A stretch of DNA of 64,000 nt, from assembly GCF_002797895.1 (NCBI RefSeq), contig NZ_PGES01000001.1:3906001-3970000 (forward strand), read 5' to 3'. A model generated the notes under the pieces. The model was not told where the DNA came from. It worked only from the letters and a program-made list of their open reading frames with translations, and made no database searches. This document shows positions 1-8,411 of this stretch, in pieces. The position numbers and the translations under genes are program-made. Every line of letters starts with the position of its first letter. Position 1 is the first letter of the stretch. Source of the DNA: Janthinobacterium sp. 67 (lineage in GTDB: Bacteria; Pseudomonadota; Gammaproteobacteria; Burkholderiales; Burkholderiaceae_D).

Positions 1-138
1 CACTGCGGGCGGCGTGCTCACGCGGGCAGGGCTCTGGTGTCGTTTACCTGGATCATGCACCCAGGCTGCGGGAACAGTTTGCGCTATCACTATAATCAGG
101 AAGCTTCAAAAGTGCCGGCGATTGTACACCCGCCAAAC

Positions 139-170
139 GGCTATTCTCGCAAAAATGTAGGAGAATAGCC
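139..170. promoter_or_regulatory. 10-bp perfect inverted repeat upstream of the dehydrogenase gene
   Basis: GGCTATTCTC (139-148) and GAGAATAGCC (161-170) are exact reverse complements separated by 12 bases. A third partial copy, AGGCTATTC, lies near 185-193. The repeat sits about 80 bases before the ATG of the downstream gene, so it may be a repressor or activator operator. No T-run follows it, so it does not look like a terminator. Bases 1-138 hold nothing I can support as a gene. Confidence 0.45.
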
Positions 171-251
171 TGACTAATGTAGTAGGCTATTCAGCATTTC
201 CCGTATCCTGTTATTTCCCTACCAAATCCTTACTAAAATCGGCCATCCACC

Positions 252-1265
252 ATGAAAATTGCCATACTCGATGATTACCAGGATGCCGTGCGCGGCCTCG
301 ATTGTTTCCAGTTGCTCGATGGCCACGAGGTCAAAGTGTTCAGCAATACAACACGAGGCCTGGGCCAGCTGGCGATCCGCCTGGCGCCGTTCGACGCGCT
401 GGTGCTGATCCGCGAACGCAGCAGTTTCAACCGGGCATTGCTGTCGAAACTGCCGAACCTGAAACTGATTTCGCAAACGGGCAAGGTCAGCGGGCACATC
501 GACGTGGCTGCCGCCACCGAGCTGGGCATCGCCATCGCGGAAGGCATCGGTTCGCCCACGGCGCCGGCCGAACTGACGTGGGCGCTGATCATGGCAGCGC
601 AGCGCAAGATCGTGCCGTACGCGCAACATTTACAGGAAGGGCTGTGGCAGACGTCGTCGCTGGAGCCACAGCGCAATACGCTGGGCACCGTATTGAAAGG
701 GCGCACCCTGGCGATCTGGGGCTATGGCAAGATCGGTCAATTGATCGCCGGCTATGGCCGCGCCTTCGGCATGACCATCCTCGTGTGGGGCAGCGAAGCG
801 AGCCGCGCGGCGGCCGTGGCGGCCGGCGATACGGCGGCGGCATCGCGTGCAGCCTTCTTCGAGCAGGCCGACGTGCTGAGCTTGCACTTGCGCCTGTCCG
901 ACAAGACGCGCGGCCTGGTAACGGCAGAGGACCTGGCGCGCATGAAGCCGACGTCCCTGTTCGTCAACACCAGCCGCGCCGAGCTGGTCGCCGAGGGCGC
1001 GCTGGAAGCGGCGTTGCCGCTGGGACGCCCGGGCGCCGCGGCGCTGGACGTGTTTGCGGATGAACCCTTGCCGCCAGGTTCGCCGCTCTTGCAGCTGCCG
1101 AACGTGCTGGCCACGCCGCACCTGGGCTACGTCGAGCGTGACAGCTATGAACTGTATTTCCGCTACGCCTTGCAAAACATCGTCGATTTTGAACGTGGCC
1201 AATGCACGCGCCTGCTCAACCCCGAGGTGTTGACGCATGCGCGGCAAAGCCCTCAGGAGCGCTGA
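252..1265 (+). CDS. D-2-hydroxyacid dehydrogenase family protein
   Basis: This is a 337-residue cytosolic NAD(P)-dependent oxidoreductase of the phosphoglycerate dehydrogenase-like family, whose members interconvert 2-hydroxyacids and 2-ketoacids. The nucleotide-binding loop GYGKIG lies near residues 157-162. The family's catalytic Arg is in NTSRAE (about 242), the Glu in ADEPLP (about 273) and the His in ATPHLGY (290). It lacks the C-terminal ACT domain of SerA, so the substrate is uncertain. The start MKIAILDDYQD is the usual one for the family, although no strong ribosome site precedes it. Its 3' end overlaps the convergent next gene by 13 bases. Confidence 0.88.
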   Translation: MKIAILDDYQDAVRGLDCFQLLDGHEVKVFSNTTRGLGQLAIRLAPFDALVLIRERSSFNRALLSKLPNLKLISQTGKVSGHIDVAAATELGIAIAEGIGSPTAPAELTWALIMAAQRKIVPYAQHLQEGLWQTSSLEPQRNTLGTVLKGRTLAIWGYGKIGQLIAGYGRAFGMTILVWGSEASRAAAVAAGDTAAASRAAFFEQADVLSLHLRLSDKTRGLVTAEDLARMKPTSLFVNTSRAELVAEGALEAALPLGRPGAAALDVFADEPLPPGSPLLQLPNVLATPHLGYVERDSYELYFRYALQNIVDFERGQCTRLLNPEVLTHARQSPQER

Positions 1266-2026
1266 AATCCCTTGATGAGATCGGGCTCGCCCGTGATGCG
1301 GATGGCGGGCGCCGGCAGCGCGTGCCGGCCGCGCCACAGGCCGGCCCAGCCGGGCGGCCAGGCGATATCCGGCCCGCTGTACGGCGCCACGCCGGCGCGC
1401 ACGGCCACCACCGGCACGGGCGGCATGTCTTGCAAGGGTTCGCCTGCGGTGCGCTGCATGTCCAGGCTGTACATGTAGTGGGGTAATAAAGCGTCGCAGA
1501 CGCGGCCAAACCACTCCGTGTGGTCGTCGTCGCGTCCCAGCGCCTGCGCCAGCCCCTGCGGGTCGAACCGGGCCAGCGCATCGATCAACTCGCCGGTGGA
1601 GGCGCCGGGCGTATCGCCCCAGCCCATCACGGGGTTGACGTTGTAATCGGCGCCCGAGCCATACCAGCCTTCGCGCCAGGGCCGCTGCATCCAGTCGCGC
1701 GGCCCTGTAAACAAATGCCAGCGCCAGTGCAGGCCGGAAGGCTTGGGCCAGGAATACAGATACAGCTTTTGATAGCCGGCCTGGTGCAGCTCGCGCACCA
1801 TGGCCATCAGGCGCGCGTGCGGCATGCGGTCCGGCGGCGCGCGGCGAAACAGGATTGCTTCGCCATCGGCGAACTGCACGTCGTCCGTCGACAGGTTCAA
1901 ATCCAGGGTCCGCGCCTCGCTGCCGAATCGGGCGGCGATCCAGCCCGTCAGCAAATTGACGGACGTGATCACCCCGTAGCCGCGGTGGCGGTGAAAAATG
2001 ACGGTGCCGGGAGCGAGCGCTTTCAT
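1253..2026 (-). CDS. hypothetical protein, unrecognised family
   Basis: This 257-residue protein is not one I recognise. The start is placed at the Met of MKALAPGTVIFHR (2026); an in-frame upstream extension has no family support. The first 60 residues look like a small beta-barrel (HRGYGVITSVNL then GWIAARFG), reminiscent of SH3/KOW or CarD-like folds but not convincingly so. The middle is rich in Trp and Tyr (YLYSWPKPSGLHWRWHLF), and no signal peptide, membrane helix or catalytic motif is visible. It is convergent with and overlaps the dehydrogenase gene, and is divergent from the asparaginase-domain gene. It is probably a real gene, because the frame is long and its composition is protein-like. 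Confidence 0.6.
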   Translation of the reverse strand: MKALAPGTVIFHRHRGYGVITSVNLLTGWIAARFGSEARTLDLNLSTDDVQFADGEAILFRRAPPDRMPHARLMAMVRELHQAGYQKLYLYSWPKPSGLHWRWHLFTGPRDWMQRPWREGWYGSGADYNVNPVMGWGDTPGASTGELIDALARFDPQGLAQALGRDDDHTEWFGRVCDALLPHYMYSLDMQRTAGEPLQDMPPVPVVAVRAGVAPYSGPDIAWPPGWAGLWRGRHALPAPAIRITGEPDLIKGFQRS

Positions 2027-2166
2027 ACGGAGTCGGGGGTGGCAGGCAAACAAAGAAACCAGTGTACTCACAGATGACCAAATTTTCCAGATGCGGCGCC
2101 ATTCACGCAAGGGCGCCAATCCACGATATCATGCGCGTCATTCTCCACTGACATCGTGACCACATC

Positions 2167-2652
2167 ATGACTTTGCGCATACTCGCCACTGGCGGCACTT
2201 TCGACAAACACTACAACGAATTGAACGGTACCCTGGGCTTTTCCGACAGTCATTTGCCGGCAGCGATTGCCCGCGCGCGCATGACGGCGCCCGTGGCACT
2301 GGAGCAATTACCCCTGCTGGACTCGCTCGACATGCAGGATGCGGACCGCCAGCGCGTGCTGGCCTCGTGCCGCGCGGCGCAGGAGAAAGCCATCGTCATC
2401 ATCCACGGCACCGACACCATGCGCGAAACGGCGCAAGTGCTGGGCGCGGCGAACCTGCAGCAAACGGTGATTTTGACGGGCGCCATGATTCCCTACGAAA
2501 TCGACAACTCCGACGCCCTGTTCAACCTGGGCTTTGCCTGCGGCGTGGCACAAACCTTGCCGGCAGGCGTGTACGTGGCCATGAATGGCCAGATCTTCGC
2601 CTGGGACAATGTGCAAAAGAACCGCGCCGCCGGCGTATTCCAGCCCTTGTAA
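2167..2652 (+). CDS. Short asparaginase-domain protein
   Basis: This 161-residue protein matches only the N-terminal domain of L-asparaginases. ATGGTFD (residues 7-13) carries the first catalytic Thr, and IHGTDTMRE (about 79-87) carries the Thr-Asp pair of the second active-site loop. Full-length type I/II asparaginases have about 320-350 residues, with a C-terminal domain that completes the active site. That domain is absent here, and the frame ends cleanly (FQPL-stop) before a strong terminator, so this looks like a stable short family rather than a broken gene. Amidase activity is therefore uncertain. It stands alone, with no neighbouring asparagine transport or synthesis genes. Confidence 0.75.
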   Translation: MTLRILATGGTFDKHYNELNGTLGFSDSHLPAAIARARMTAPVALEQLPLLDSLDMQDADRQRVLASCRAAQEKAIVIIHGTDTMRETAQVLGAANLQQTVILTGAMIPYEIDNSDALFNLGFACGVAQTLPAGVYVAMNGQIFAWDNVQKNRAAGVFQPL

Positions 2653-2722
2653 GCCGATGGCCCGACAGGGCAAAAAAACAGACCGGCACACGGCCTGACC
2701 GACACTCTGTCACAATTCGACC

Positions 2723-2746
2723 AGCCCGCTTTTAGCGGGCTTTTTT
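2723..2746 (+). terminator. Rho-independent terminator after the asparaginase-domain gene
   Basis: AGCCCGCT, a TTT loop, then AGCGGGCT run directly into a T-stretch, 70 bases after the stop codon. Confidence 0.9.
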
Positions 2747-3172
2747 ACATATTTTCACCTGGCATAAATTCTGCAATTCCTTAGTTTTCATCAAATTATT
2801 GCAGGCAGAACATCAAATTGCCAATACAATAATTTAATGTTGTATAAAAACGCCATTGATCATTTTTTAAAACAACGATATTTATAAATATAAACTTTAT
2901 ATTTAACATTTAAATCAAATATTCTTCAGTATCTCGAATTTATTGCCAAATCCGACACGGTTAACCTGCATTTTTTCTTGCTGAGACGACATAATGTTCG
3001 CCTCGACAAGTTAAAAGTGCATTTATAACAATATTGCGCTAAGTAGTCTTCCACTTCCCACCGACGTGGTTCCGCCTACCGTACACGCCTCCGCTGGCCA
3101 TCTACCCGATGGCTTGAGCGGTGCTCGTGTACTGCTTGTCGTTATTAAAACTACTACGGAGTAATTGTTACA
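2747..3172. other. AT-rich intergenic region before the TonB receptor
   Basis: About 425 bases carry no gene. The stretch 2810-2935 is strikingly AT-rich in an otherwise GC-rich window, with many TATA-like strings, and probably holds the receptor's promoter. No single -35/-10 pair stands out enough to name. The last 90 bases form a structured leader, listed separately. Confidence 0.6.
3081..3132 (+). promoter_or_regulatory. 52-nt leader hairpin upstream of the TonB receptor
   Basis: GTACACG (3081-3087) pairs exactly with CGTGTAC (3126-3132). Inside it, CCGCT pairs with AGCGG and GCCATC with GATGGC around a short TACCC loop. The structure ends about 25 bases before the probable ribosome site (ACGGAG, near 3156) and 40 bases before the ATG. 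It has no following T-run, so it looks like a 5' untranslated-region element rather than a terminator. It matches no riboswitch class I can name. Confidence 0.5.
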
Positions 3173-5944
3173 ATGGCATTTAAAGAAAAAATCGGCGTAC
3201 GCAGCGTGCGCCTGGCCCTGACCGTTCTGGCAGGTAGCGTCTTGTTCTCCGGCCAATCCATGGCGGACGAAGCAATCCAAAAAGTTGAAATTACCGGTTC
3301 GAGCATCAAGCGTATCGCCGTCGAAGGCGCATTGCCTGTGCAGCGCCTGTCGCAAGAAGCGATCGCCAAATCGGGCGCCACGTCGGTTGCCGACCTGATC
3401 CAGGCCCTGCCAGCCATGCAAGGCTTCACCATCGGCGCAGTTGCTGCCGGTTCTGATTCGGGCGGCAATACCAGTGCATCGCTGCACGGTATCGGCGAGT
3501 CCTACACCCTGGTGTTGTTGAACGGCCGCCGCATCGCGCCACAAGGTTCCGGCACCACGGTCAACCTGAACGCCATCCCGATGAGCGCCGTTGAGCGCGT
3601 CGAAATCCTGACCGACGGCGCTTCGGCCCTGTACGGCTCGGACGCCATCGCCGGCGTACTGAACTTCATCCTGAAGAAAAACCAGCAAGGCGCCACCCTG
3701 GAAGCCACCTATGGCGGCCCGGAAGACAAGGGCGGCAACGCCTGGAATACCAGCGTCACCTACGGTTTCGGCGACCTGGACGAAGACCGTTTCAACGTGC
3801 TGCTGTCCTACCGCCACGACGAGCAGTCGAAACTGGTAGCGACCGATCGCAAATTCGCCGATACCTCGTTCGTGAAATTCAACCGCGGCGGCAAGAACTA
3901 CATCTGGGACCGCACCAGCACATCGGCTTCGCCAGCAGGCGCCACTGTTGCCTACAAAACGAAGAACAGCGCATCGACTTCCTTCACGCCTTACTTGCGG
4001 CAAAACGGAAATTGCCCTGACGACTCCTTCGTCACGACCGGCAATGCACGCGCTTGCGGCTTCGACACGGGTTCCACCGTGGAAATCGTGCCGCAATCGA
4101 AACGCGACAGCCTGTTTTCCAAAGCAACGTACAAGCTCAATGACAGCCTAAACGCGTTCGCCGAACTGGCCTACTCGCGCTACGACCTGACGGCGCGTAT
4201 CGCCGCCAACCCGATCCCCATCTCGATCGCGCAAACGGTAAAAAACCCTAAAACCAACGTTGACGAGCTGGTGTTCAATAATCCAGCTGCCTACGCGACA
4301 TACGTGCAACCTTACCTGACGCCAGCGCAACAGGCTGATATCAAATCGGTCACGGCCAACTACCGCAGCACCGACTTCGGTTTGCGTGCAAGCCAGACCG
4401 TTACCCAAACCAAGCACATGGTGGTTGGCGTGGAAGGCGAACTGGGCGCGTGGAACTTCGAAAGCGGCCTGACCTGGTCGCAAAACTCGATCGACGAGCG
4501 TTACACCGGCGGCTACGCGACAAATCAGGGCTTCAATGCGATCCTGGCCAATCCGGATTTCGATGCGTTCGCGTTGGGCCAAAAGCCATCCGTGCAAGCG
4601 CAAGTCGCCGGCGCGCAGTTCGTCGGCTCCGTGCGTACCGCATCGACCACGATGCGCGGCATCGACACGCACGGTTCGCGTGAATTGTTCTCCTTGCCAG
4701 GCGGCAAGGCCAGCCTGGGTATCGGCGGCGACTACCGCACCTACCGCTATGAGCAGTCGCCAGGCGCCACCGGTGACGACATCTACAGCTTCAACACGAA
4801 AGCTGCCTACGACATGAGCCGCGACACCTACGGCGCGTTTGTCGAGTTGCTGGCACCGTTGACCAAGTCATTCGAAATGACCGTCGGTGGCCGTTACGAT
4901 GCCGTCAAGGCGATCGATGACAAACTGAACAGCAAAACTGTCGGTAAAAAAGACAGCGCCAATACCTACAAGGTATCGGCACGCTGGCAGCCGGTACAAA
5001 CCGTGCTGATCCGCGGCTCCTACGGCACGGGCTTCAAGGCGCCAAGCATGCTGGACATCGCTCAGCCACTGGTCAATGCTGGCTTTACCGCCAAGAAATT
5101 TACCTGCCCATATCCAGGTACCGAGTTCTGCCGCGGCGAACCAATTCAATACAACGCCGTATCGGAAGGCAATCCAGAACTGCAATCGGAAAAATCGAAA
5201 CAGTTCACCCTGGGCTTCCGTGTTGAGCCTAGCTCTGCCTTCTCGTTCGGCGCCGACCTGTGGGATGTGAAACTGCGCAATGCCGTCTCGGAAATCACCG
5301 AAGATCAGGCATTTGCCGATCCGGTCAAGTATGCGACGAGCTTCGATTACTACAAGGAGCCATCGACCGGCAATACCTACTACGCGTTCAAGAAACTGTC
5401 GGTCAACGTCGGCAAGAAGGAATACCGTGGTATCGACTGGGATCTGTCGGCCAACCACAAGTTCTCCTTCGGCAAGCTGACCGCCCAATTGAGCGGTACG
5501 CACATGTTGCACGCGAACTACACCAAGGCGGGCAGCAACAACGTGTTCACCAGCAACATGAACTTCTTCGGCGACACCAACGAAGTCACGTTCCGCAACC
5601 TGATGAAGCTGACGACGACCCTGGATACGGGCCGCCTGAGCAACACGGTCACGGTCAACTACCGTAACGGCTACACCGATGCGGCAGCAAGCGTATACAA
5701 CGAGGACACCAAAACCAAAATAGACGATTTCCGCCTGCAAGTACCGTCGTACACGACGTTCGACTGGCAAGCACGTTTCGCCTTTGACAAGCAAACCACG
5801 ATCCGCGCAGGCATCAAAAACCTGTTCGACCGTGCGCCACCGCTGTCGCTGCGCGCTTCGTCGGGCCACCAGGTTGGTTTCGACCCACGCTACGCCGATC
5901 CAATGATGCGTTCGTTCTACATCACCGGCAACTACAAGTTCTAA
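3173..5944 (+). CDS. TonB-dependent receptor
   Basis: This 923-residue outer-membrane receptor starts at MAFKEKIG, preceded by ACGGAG. A signal peptide of about 31 residues ends near SMADE. A TonB-box-like start (IQKVEITGSSIKR, about 35-47) is followed by the plug domain (about 50-170, including SVADLIQALPAMQGF and the DGASALYGSDAIAGV motif). A long beta-barrel follows and ends in the aromatic C-terminal signature NYKF. It should import a large substrate using TonB energy. The substrate cannot be told: no siderophore, vitamin B12, sugar or sigma/anti-sigma genes flank it. The N-terminal pattern resembles the large receptor families common in Xanthomonas, Caulobacter and Oxalobacteraceae, many of which take up oligosaccharides or peptides. 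Confidence 0.92.
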   Translation: MAFKEKIGVRSVRLALTVLAGSVLFSGQSMADEAIQKVEITGSSIKRIAVEGALPVQRLSQEAIAKSGATSVADLIQALPAMQGFTIGAVAAGSDSGGNTSASLHGIGESYTLVLLNGRRIAPQGSGTTVNLNAIPMSAVERVEILTDGASALYGSDAIAGVLNFILKKNQQGATLEATYGGPEDKGGNAWNTSVTYGFGDLDEDRFNVLLSYRHDEQSKLVATDRKFADTSFVKFNRGGKNYIWDRTSTSASPAGATVAYKTKNSASTSFTPYLRQNGNCPDDSFVTTGNARACGFDTGSTVEIVPQSKRDSLFSKATYKLNDSLNAFAELAYSRYDLTARIAANPIPISIAQTVKNPKTNVDELVFNNPAAYATYVQPYLTPAQQADIKSVTANYRSTDFGLRASQTVTQTKHMVVGVEGELGAWNFESGLTWSQNSIDERYTGGYATNQGFNAILANPDFDAFALGQKPSVQAQVAGAQFVGSVRTASTTMRGIDTHGSRELFSLPGGKASLGIGGDYRTYRYEQSPGATGDDIYSFNTKAAYDMSRDTYGAFVELLAPLTKSFEMTVGGRYDAVKAIDDKLNSKTVGKKDSANTYKVSARWQPVQTVLIRGSYGTGFKAPSMLDIAQPLVNAGFTAKKFTCPYPGTEFCRGEPIQYNAVSEGNPELQSEKSKQFTLGFRVEPSSAFSFGADLWDVKLRNAVSEITEDQAFADPVKYATSFDYYKEPSTGNTYYAFKKLSVNVGKKEYRGIDWDLSANHKFSFGKLTAQLSGTHMLHANYTKAGSNNVFTSNMNFFGDTNEVTFRNLMKLTTTLDTGRLSNTVTVNYRNGYTDAAASVYNEDTKTKIDDFRLQVPSYTTFDWQARFAFDKQTTIRAGIKNLFDRAPPLSLRASSGHQVGFDPRYADPMMRSFYITGNYKF

Positions 5945-5972
5945 TGTGACGTTTTGAATTAGCTTGTCCGAA

Positions 5973-6009
5973 AGCGCCTTGCACTTCACCGTGCAAGGCG
6001 CTTTTTTTT
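5973..6009 (+). terminator. Rho-independent terminator after the TonB receptor
   Basis: A 12-bp perfect stem, AGCGCCTTGCAC / GTGCAAGGCGCT, with a 6-base loop is followed by eight T's. Confidence 0.95.
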
Positions 6010-6033
6010 ATGCCGAAACATATTACGCAGACG

Positions 6034-6060
6034 AAAAAAAGGAGCCGCAGCTCCTTTTTT
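6034..6060. terminator. Bidirectional terminator between the TonB receptor and rdgC
   Basis: GGAGC and GCTCC flank a CGCA loop, with seven A's before and six T's after. It can therefore stop transcription from both directions, in particular rdgC on the minus strand, whose stop lies at 6079. Confidence 0.8.
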
Positions 6061-6078
6061 GTACCGGCATGACTGCTG

Positions 6079-6975
6079 TTACGCCGTCGCTTCGCCACCC
6101 AATGCTACCACCACGTCGGCCATCAGCTTGGAGAGCTCGCCCGTCATCAGCATCACGTCGCCGTCGAAACGCTCTTCGTCGTTCTTCGTGCTCGATTCCG
6201 TTTCCTTGATCACGTCCAGCGGCTTGACGCTCTTGATGGCCAGGGACTCCGTCAGCACGAACGAGATCTTGTCGTTCCACGTCATGGCCAGGCGCGTGCA
6301 CTGCTTGCCGGCCGCGATGTGGCGGCGCACGTCGTCCGCTTCCAAGGTGTGGCGCACATAGCGCACGGTGGCCTTGCTTTCACCCGTGGCGCGCAATTCC
6401 GTATCCATGTCGACCGTGAAGCCGGCCGGCGCATCGTCGGCCTGCAGCCATTCCGTCATCACCGCCACGGGCGAGCGCTGCACGCGCAGGCTTTCCAGCG
6501 GCAGTTTGTCGACGGCTTTCAACAGCAGCTTGATGACTTCATCGGCTTTCGCCGGGCTGGCGGCATCGACCACCAGCCAGCCATTGACGGGGTCGATCCA
6601 CGTCCAGACGTTGCTGCGGATGCTGAAGGCGCGCGGCAGCAGTTCGTCGGCCACGCGTTCCTTCAATTCCTTCATGGCCTTCTTGCCTGGGGCAAAGCCT
6701 TGCGCTTCTTCCATCTCGGCAGCGCGGGCCTTGGCCACCTGATTGATGACGGTCGCTGGCAGCAGTTTCTTTTCCGTGCCCAGCAGGATCAGCATCTGCT
6801 TGTTGACCACGTGGACCAGGCCGCCGTTCGGGCGTGGCGTATCCCAGCCCTGGCGCATCAGATCCATGCTGGTCGCCGGCGTAAATTTGTTCGAGGACAG
6901 CGCCTCTTCCAGTTGTTCTGGCGTGTAAGCCCACGGTGCGGGCAGGCGGTAAATCTGAAGATTCTTGAACCACAT
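6079..6975 (-). CDS. rdgC: Recombination-associated protein RdgC
   Basis: This 298-residue protein matches RdgC, a ring-shaped DNA-binding protein that limits RecA access to double-stranded DNA and affects recombination and pilin variation in other species. The family start [11 protein letters not shown] is intact, as are the FTPAT, LPATVIN and [14 protein letters not shown] stretches, and the length is close to the E. coli protein of about 303 residues. A GGAAG ribosome site precedes the ATG. It ends at a bidirectional terminator and lies downstream of dinB on the same strand, across a gap of 118 bases. A shared DNA-repair context is therefore plausible, though joint transcription is not proven. 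Confidence 0.95.
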   Translation of the reverse strand: MWFKNLQIYRLPAPWAYTPEQLEEALSSNKFTPATSMDLMRQGWDTPRPNGGLVHVVNKQMLILLGTEKKLLPATVINQVAKARAAEMEEAQGFAPGKKAMKELKERVADELLPRAFSIRSNVWTWIDPVNGWLVVDAASPAKADEVIKLLLKAVDKLPLESLRVQRSPVAVMTEWLQADDAPAGFTVDMDTELRATGESKATVRYVRHTLEADDVRRHIAAGKQCTRLAMTWNDKISFVLTESLAIKSVKPLDVIKETESSTKNDEERFDGDVMLMTGELSKLMADVVVALGGEATA

Positions 6976-7093
6976 AGTTTTTGTCTTCCGTTTGTTTCAG
7001 TAGTGCCAGGGGAACGCCATTCTACACTTTCAACACGGAAATGCCGTCAAAAGCGCGGACTGGCGCGGTGTTGTTGCTGCGTGGGGAATGCCG

Positions 7094-8269
7094 CTACAGG
7101 GCGGGAAACAGCTCCGCCTGGGCCGGCGCCTGCCGCGTCACGAGGGCAGGGTCGGACAAGGTGGAGATGCGCACGCCCAGCAGGCGGATTTTTTTGTCAA
7201 ATGGCACGCGCCGCAAGCAATCGCGGCTGGCGCGCAGGATGGCGGCGGCATCCGCCGTGGCACTGGGCAAGGTGACGTCGCGCGTGACGGTGCTGAAATC
7301 CTCGAAACGCAGCTTGATGCCCACCGTGCGCCCCGCCAGCGATTGTTTGTCGAGGTCGCCCGCCACGCGCGTGCACAGGCTTTCCAGCTTTTCCGACAGG
7401 GTGGCGCGGTCGCGCACCACCTGCAAGTCGCGCTCGAACGTCGTTTCACGACTGACGGACTTGGTTTCCCGGCTCGTCTGCACGGGCCGGTCATCGATGC
7501 CCAGCGCCGCCTGGCGCAGCCAGCCCGTGTACAGGTCGCCGAACTGCGTGCGCAGCATGGCCATGTCGGCCCGGGCCAGCTCGCCGATGGTGATGATGCC
7601 CAGTGCTTCCAGCTTGGCCGTCGCCTTGGGGCCGATGCCGTTGATCTTTTTCGCCGGCAAGGGCCACACGCGCGTGGCGACATCCTCCGGGTGCAGGATG
7701 GTCAGGCCGTCCGGTTTTTCCAGGTCGGAACAGATTTTCGCCAGCAATTTGTTGGGCGCCAGGCCGATCGAGCACGACAGGCCCGTGGCCTCAAACACGG
7801 CCGCCTTCAGGCGGGCCGCCATGGCCGGCGCCTGCTCGCCGTATTCCGTCAGGTCGACATAGATTTCATCGATACCCACGTTCTGGATGATGGGACACAG
7901 CTGGGCCACGGCCTGCTTGAAGCGGGCCGAATAGTCGCGGTAAGCTTCAAAATCGGCCGGCAACAGGATGCTGTCGGGCGCCAGCTTGGCCGCCTTCATG
8001 ATGCCCATGGCGGAAAAGACGCCGAACACGCGCGCCGCATAGGTCGACGTGGTGACGACGCCGCGCCCCACGTAGTCGCGCATGCGCGCAAACTGCCGCG
8101 TGCCGTCTTCCTGCAGCACGGGCTGCTGCAAGCGCCCGCCGCCGATGACGACGGCTTCGCCGCGCAATTCCGGATATTTCAACAATTCCACGGAGGCAAA
8201 GAAGGCGTCCATGTCCAGGTGGGCTATCCAGCGGCGCGGTTCGGAGGGTACGGGGGCAGATGCGGTCAA
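7094..8269 (-). CDS. dinB: DNA polymerase IV (Y-family translesion polymerase)
   Basis: This error-prone Y-family polymerase bypasses damaged bases. The catalytic acidic motif HLDMDAFFASVE is near the N-terminus, and GIDEIYVDLT supplies the second Asp-Glu pair. The thumb sequence IGLAPNKLLAKI, the helix-hairpin-helix region INGIGPKA and a C-terminal little-finger domain follow. I place the start at a TTG (8269), which follows GAGG with a 5-base spacer. An in-frame GTG at 8275 overlaps that GAGG, and starts further upstream would read through the LexA box. From the TTG the protein has 391 residues. It does not end in a clear beta-clamp-binding motif (final residues AELFPAL). A LexA box 19 bases upstream makes SOS control very likely. 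Confidence 0.93.
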   Translation of the reverse strand: MTASAPVPSEPRRWIAHLDMDAFFASVELLKYPELRGEAVVIGGGRLQQPVLQEDGTRQFARMRDYVGRGVVTTSTYAARVFGVFSAMGIMKAAKLAPDSILLPADFEAYRDYSARFKQAVAQLCPIIQNVGIDEIYVDLTEYGEQAPAMAARLKAAVFEATGLSCSIGLAPNKLLAKICSDLEKPDGLTILHPEDVATRVWPLPAKKINGIGPKATAKLEALGIITIGELARADMAMLRTQFGDLYTGWLRQAALGIDDRPVQTSRETKSVSRETTFERDLQVVRDRATLSEKLESLCTRVAGDLDKQSLAGRTVGIKLRFEDFSTVTRDVTLPSATADAAAILRASRDCLRRVPFDKKIRLLGVRISTLSDPALVTRQAPAQAELFPAL

Positions 8270-8287
8270 GGACACCTCGCGGCGAAA

Positions 8288-8307
8288 TACTGTAGTTATA
8301 TACAGTA
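8288..8307. promoter_or_regulatory. LexA (SOS) box between dinB and ptrB
   Basis: TACTGTAGTTATATACAGTA reads CTGT-N8-ACAG with both outer flanks matching the E. coli LexA consensus. It lies 19 bases upstream of the dinB start and overlaps a possible minus-strand -10 element. A TTGCAT / N17 / GATACT promoter reads into it on the minus strand. The divergent oligopeptidase start is 105 bases away on the other side, so effects on that gene are possible but secondary. Confidence 0.93.
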
Positions 8308-8411
8308 TCGCTGGAAATGCCCGTGGATGCAAGCTGAAACGCACGCGCACGGCGGTTGCTTTTCTCAATAGCAAGATTACAATCCTGACACAACTATTCA
8401 AAGGAGTCGCC

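Noticed and set aside
1..138. Possible minus-strand gene start near 54
   Set aside because: Only short open frames with no ribosome site or domain; no gene can be supported at the left edge.
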